From positions 1 to 53,390 of the forward strand of contig JAUCZK010000018.1 in the NCBI GenBank assembly GCA_030373145.1: DNA of 53,390 bases, written 5' to 3'. Origin of the DNA: Cyanobium sp. CZS48M. Its GTDB lineage: Bacteria; Cyanobacteriota; Cyanobacteriia; PCC-6307; Cyanobiaceae. A program made the position numbers and the translations under genes. This document shows positions 50,100 to 53,390 of this stretch, in pieces (the first letter of the stretch is position 1; each line of letters begins with the position of its first letter). The notes beneath the pieces were generated by a model. The model saw only the letters and a program-made list of their open reading frames with translations. It was not told the origin of the DNA and did not search any database.

Positions 50100-52067
50100 T
50101 CAGAGAACGGTGGCCGGATCCCAGTCTTCGGGGCCGATCACGAAGAGCAGATCACCTGCCAGCACGCTGGTGTGGCCGTGGGGATGATCCAGGGGCTCCC
50201 CGTTGCGGGTGATCGCCAGCACCGTGACGTTGTGATCGGCGCGCAGACCGCAGCTGGCGATGGTGTGACCCACCAGGGGCGAATGGGGTGTGAGGCGCAG
50301 CGAGTGGGTGGTGAGGTGGGGCACCGCCACGCGCAGGTCGCTCACGGCGGTGGCCTGTGGGGAGAGGCCGCGGGCCATCTGACGCCAGTCGCCGCGTACC
50401 TCACCGATCAGGCGTTGGATGTCGTCGCGGGGCACGAGCATGCGCGCCAGCACGCGGGAGAACACCTCGATCGACACCTCCAGTTCATCGGCAATCACCT
50501 CATCGGCCCCAAGGGCCAGCAGGGTTTCCACCTCACGCAGGTAGCGGCTGCGCACAAGCAGGAAGGCATCGGGCGCAAAGCGCCGCGCCAGCTCCACGAT
50601 GCGCCGGGCAGCGGCGGGATCATCGATCACCACCACGATGGCGCGGGCCTGATCGGCATGCACCAGGCGCAGGATCGGCTCCTGGCTGGCATCGCCGTAG
50701 TGAATCGGTTCACCGGCGCTGAAGGCATCGCGCACGATCGCGGCATTCACATCCAACACGGCATAGGGAAGACCGCAACGCCGGGCCGTGCGGGCCAGGT
50801 TGGAGCCGGTGACACCAAATCCGACGATCAGGATGTGGCCGCTGAGGACTTCGCTGCTGCCGGTGGTGTTGGGCACCAGGCCGTGGCGCTCGAGCCGCCG
50901 CAGGGGCGTTGTGGCCAGCCAGGCTGAAAGGTGTGGACCACTGGCCACCAGCGCCGGGGTGAGCATCATGCTGAGCACGGCCACATCGAGCACGGTCTGG
51001 AAGATGTCGGGCCCGAGCAGGCCGTTGCTCACGCCCGCTTTGGTGGCCACCAGGGAGAATTCACCTACCTGGGCCAGGGCAAGACCGGTGAGCAGCGAGC
51101 CGCGCAGGGGCAGACCCACCATCAGGGCCGACCAAGTGGCCACCAGCGGCTTGATCAGCACCACCGCCAGGGTGAGCAGCAGCAGCGCCAGCGGATTGGC
51201 GAGCATGAACTGGATGTCGAGCAGCATGCCGATCGACACGAAGAACAGGCTCATCAACACATCACGGAAGGGCAGCATCACCGCCACCGCCTGATGGGAA
51301 TACTCCGACTCCGAGAGGATGAAACCGGCCAGAAAGGCCCCCAGCGCCAGTGACAGTCCCAGCGACTGGGTCATCACCGCGATACCGACGCAAAGGCTGA
51401 ACACACCGAGCAGAAAGGCTTCCGAACTGCGGGTGCGGGTGATGCGCTCCAGCAACCAGGGCACGATCCAGCGCCAGGCCAGATAGGCCACCAGCGCCAC
51501 CAGGGCAATCCGGGCCAACAGGGCCGCGATCGCCCCAACCCCCGATGCAGCCCCCACCCCCGCCAGCAGGGGGGCCATCAGCATCACCGGGACCACACCC
51601 ACGTCCTGATAGATGAGGATCGCCAGGGTGGTGCGCCCGTGGGGGGTTTCCAGCTCGGCGCGCTCCTGCAGCATGCGCAGCACGATCGCGGTGCTGGAGA
51701 GCGCCACCACAAAGCCCACATACACTCCCTGGCCGAGGGAGAGGCCCAGCCCCATGCAGATCGCCCCTATCAGGGCGGCGGTACCGAAGAACTGCAGCGA
51801 GCCACCGATCAAAAAGTGACGGCGCAGGCGCGCCACATCCGCCAGGGAGATCTCCAGCCCGATCACGAACAGCAGCAGCACGACGCCGATCTCGGCCAGC
51901 AGCTCGATTTCGTGGACGTTGTGCACCAGCCGAAACAGATCCGGACCCGCCAGCACACCCGCCAACAGCAGGCCGATCGAACTGGGAATACTGAAACGGT
52001 GACAGACCACCACCGCCACGGCCGACATCGTGAAGATCACGACAATGTCGAGCAGGAGGGAGGTCAT
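50100..52067 (-). CDS. CPA2-family cation:proton antiporter with TrkA domains (KefB/KefC-like)
   Basis: A 655-residue protein: about 12 membrane segments in the Na+/H+ exchanger fold (GLLLAGVLAGPDLFRLVHNV; FVIGLEISLADVARLRRH; IYQDVGVVPVMLM), then a TrkA-N nucleotide-binding domain (ILIVGFGVTGSNLARTARRC; VVVIDDPAAARRIVELARRF) and a TrkA-C domain (MRVAVPHL..., GHTIASCGLRADHNVTVLAI). Probably a K+ efflux/H+ antiporter gated by NAD(H). Convergent with the VOC gene, 16 bases away. Confidence 0.93.
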   Translation of the reverse strand: MTSLLLDIVVIFTMSAVAVVVCHRFSIPSSIGLLLAGVLAGPDLFRLVHNVHEIELLAEIGVVLLLFVIGLEISLADVARLRRHFLIGGSLQFFGTAALIGAICMGLGLSLGQGVYVGFVVALSSTAIVLRMLQERAELETPHGRTTLAILIYQDVGVVPVMLMAPLLAGVGAASGVGAIAALLARIALVALVAYLAWRWIVPWLLERITRTRSSEAFLLGVFSLCVGIAVMTQSLGLSLALGAFLAGFILSESEYSHQAVAVMLPFRDVLMSLFFVSIGMLLDIQFMLANPLALLLLTLAVVLIKPLVATWSALMVGLPLRGSLLTGLALAQVGEFSLVATKAGVSNGLLGPDIFQTVLDVAVLSMMLTPALVASGPHLSAWLATTPLRRLERHGLVPNTTGSSEVLSGHILIVGFGVTGSNLARTARRCGLPYAVLDVNAAIVRDAFSAGEPIHYGDASQEPILRLVHADQARAIVVVIDDPAAARRIVELARRFAPDAFLLVRSRYLREVETLLALGADEVIADELEVSIEVFSRVLARMLVPRDDIQRLIGEVRGDWRQMARGLSPQATAVSDLRVAVPHLTTHSLRLTPHSPLVGHTIASCGLRADHNVTVLAITRNGEPLDHPHGHTSVLAGDLLFVIGPEDWDPATVL

Positions 52068-52270
52068 GGCCGAGCCCCCAGCCGCTGCCAGCGGCGTCCA
52101 TCACAGCTGTGGAAACTGCCGCCAGCCTGGTGGCCGCCGCCGCCGCCCAAGGCCAGGACAGGGAGGAGCCTGAATGCAGCCATGGGCGAAGCCCGGGCGA
52201 GGCTTGAGGTTACTGGGGATCAGGTGGGAGCCCTGCGGACTTGCCGGGTCACGTCGTCTGGATGGAAGGG

Positions 52271-52538
52271 TCAGGCAGCGCCTGGCCTCTGCTGGAACAA
52301 GAGTGCACAACCCATGGCCATAAGCCCACTGTTTCGGACCGCACTGCCGATCGTTTGAAGGATTTCGGGTGAGGGAATGAGCGCCAGCAGCAGGTTCGTT
52401 GAGCCAGAGCTGGGCTGTCGAGAAACCGCCGTGGCTCCACTCCAGGACGTCCGTGATCACGTGCAGCGCAGGGGCGACAAGAGCGGCGATGCCCACCGCA
52501 ATGGCCAACTGGGACCGGGGAGATTCACGATGATTCAT
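52271..52538 (-). pseudogene. Frameshifted small membrane protein
   Basis: From ATG 52538 the frame reads MNHRESPRSQLAIAVGIAAL, then VAPALHVITDVLEWSHGGFS and TAQLWLN. It then becomes polar and Pro/Arg-rich. One base later (an extra G near 52397) the next frame continues NLLLALIPSPEILQTIGSAV, RNSGLMAMGCALLFQQRPGAA and stops at 52271. A single insertion thus appears to split a protein of about 89 residues with two or three membrane segments. Family unknown; the TDVLEW..GGFS core looks like that of small cyanobacterial membrane proteins. Confidence 0.6.
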
Positions 52539-52550
52539 CGGCGCAAAGAA

Positions 52551-52976
52551 TCAGGCCACATGGTCCTGGCTTGAGAAGGCCAGATGCTTGGAAAGGCGAA
52601 GTCTTGGCATGACAGCGAAGACGAGCAACATGGCTATGTAGACCGAGCCTGAGACTTTATCTCTACTGCTGATGAACTGAGCGATGGACCGCTCCTGAAT
52701 GATCATTGCGAGGGTCAACTCAGCTGCAATAGCAAGGACCAAGGCCAGACCGCCAGCGATCAGCGATCGGCGCGGCGAGCAGATTTCAGGAAAGCGGTGA
52801 AGGATGTGCCCGGCTGCCAAGTAGATGACCACAGCCATGATCGGCATCTCGGCAAGTTCCGCCCATCGTTCACCGATGCGGGGGACCAGGAAGGGGACCC
52901 TGAGCAGGCCGAGCAGGAAACCGACACCCAGAACGATGGCGCAATAGGTGAGGCCGGCTTGGATTGCCTTTGACAT
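52551..52976 (-). CDS. Uncharacterised membrane protein, about four segments
   Basis: A 141-residue protein with segments GLTYCAIVLGVGFLLGLLRV, AEMPIMAVVIYLAAGHIL, SLIAGGLALVLAIAAELTLA and SGSVYIAMLLVFAVMPRL, and charged loops (RIGERWAEL, IQERSIAQFISSRDK). No known domain. It is upstream of the frameshifted gene on the same strand (12 bases apart), so the two may once have formed a unit. ATG 52976; the frame is open to 53036. Base composition is slightly richer in A/T than the core genes. Confidence 0.7.
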   Translation of the reverse strand: MSKAIQAGLTYCAIVLGVGFLLGLLRVPFLVPRIGERWAELAEMPIMAVVIYLAAGHILHRFPEICSPRRSLIAGGLALVLAIAAELTLAMIIQERSIAQFISSRDKVSGSVYIAMLLVFAVMPRLRLSKHLAFSSQDHVA

Positions 52977-53390
52977 GGTGGCGAATGGCAAGGATGATGA
53001 TTTTGACGCCAAACAGCACTGCTGCGATCTCGGCATTCAGCCGGGCACTGAAGCTCAACGTGCCAATCAACGAGCGCCTCGGCAAGACGGGCGGCGTCCA
53101 TCTCCTCTCGGTAACGTAGAAATTCGCAATGTTCGTATGGTTGGGACAAGTTCCCATCCTGCCTCCGCCTTCTGGATGGATGCTCCCTGCAGCCTGGACA
53201 ACGAGATGACTCAAGACATCCTAGAGAGCTGAGGCAGGCCCGATCTTCTGTTCTACCCAATGCTGGCGATGAATGGCAGGCAGAGATTGTAAAGCGGAAG
53301 CAGAGGATCGGTGGTGGCCTGACCACTCAGGGGGCATGTTGGACTAAGCCGCTGCGCGGCAGATTCAAAGCCAGCATAGCCAGAGCCATG
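52977..53390. other. Right-end region without a supported gene
   Basis: About 410 bases with less GC bias than the core. Frames in both directions are short and disagree in composition; a leftward open frame runs from the window edge at 53390 to a stop near 53253, but too little is inside the window to name it. I see no tRNA, terminator or repeat here. Confidence 0.4.

Noticed and set aside
52948-53232. 94-residue rightward frame near the right end
   Set aside because: Overlaps the start of the membrane-protein gene antisense and has no coherent domain or composition.

Overview
The window is a stretch of chromosome from a high-GC alpha-cyanobacterium (marine or freshwater Synechococcus/Cyanobium type). 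The evidence is psbX, ycf66, a CP12-type protein, a high-light-inducible (HLIP) protein, a circularly permuted tmRNA gene whose tag ANNIVAFSRQPAPVAA is of the picocyanobacterial kind, cyanobacterial MutS2/SMC/HemB/AccC proteins, and several HIP1 octamers GCGATCGC (for example 22514-22521, 24519-24526 and 24708-24715). Most of it is housekeeping DNA with tightly packed genes on both strands, many joined by 1-4 nt stop/start overlaps.

Layout. Positions 1-1200 hold a short repeat-bearing leader, a 45-residue protein and two exported proteins of unknown role. Positions 1225-6200 hold an aspartoacylase-like enzyme opposite a run of a glutathionyl-hydroquinone reductase-like GST, a DUF2301-type membrane protein, an ABC-F ATPase and a CP12-type protein that ends in a clear rho-independent terminator. 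Positions 6295-14900 hold obgE, a MalK/GgtA-like ATPase, mutS2 with a VOC protein, hemB, a DnaJ-family chaperone, a thioredoxin-like CPHC protein and a cyclic-nucleotide-binding protein. Positions 14897-16136 hold a small protein and a two-gene secreted DUF2092 unit.

Positions 16137-20000 are the accessory part. An AT-rich gene for a 385-residue multi-pass membrane protein lies beside an IS256/Mutator transposase remnant, just downstream of the permuted ssrA gene. This looks like an old insertion next to a tmRNA gene. Beyond ssrA lie a THUMP-type RNA methyltransferase and a reading frame that looks like an antitoxin start fused to a PIN-toxin piece.

Positions 20096-28461 hold a SWIM/SNF2 pair, a decayed polysaccharide deacetylase, a holin-X/DUF883-like membrane pair and smc. 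Positions 28527-41753 run through a PRC-barrel protein, msrB, a lipid-A-disaccharide-synthase-like protein, tRNA-Leu(GAG), accC, a YggT protein, psbX, ycf66, two TolB-like lipoproteins, hli with an ABC exporter, a HIT protein, a ComM-like AAA ATPase, rpsU, DUF3747, a small membrane protein and def.

Positions 41794-52067 hold an S9 peptidase, a GltS symporter, a class II aldolase/alcohol dehydrogenase fusion, corA, mtnA, a second VOC protein and a KefB-like antiporter. The aldolase fusion and mtnA together could form a salvage route for 5-deoxypentose phosphates. The right end holds a frameshifted small membrane protein, an uncharacterised membrane protein and about 400 bases with no gene I can support.

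I did not find an unmistakably new defence or mobile system. The best leads are the insertion next to ssrA, the antitoxin/PIN hybrid, the mtnA/aldolase pairing and several unannotated small proteins.
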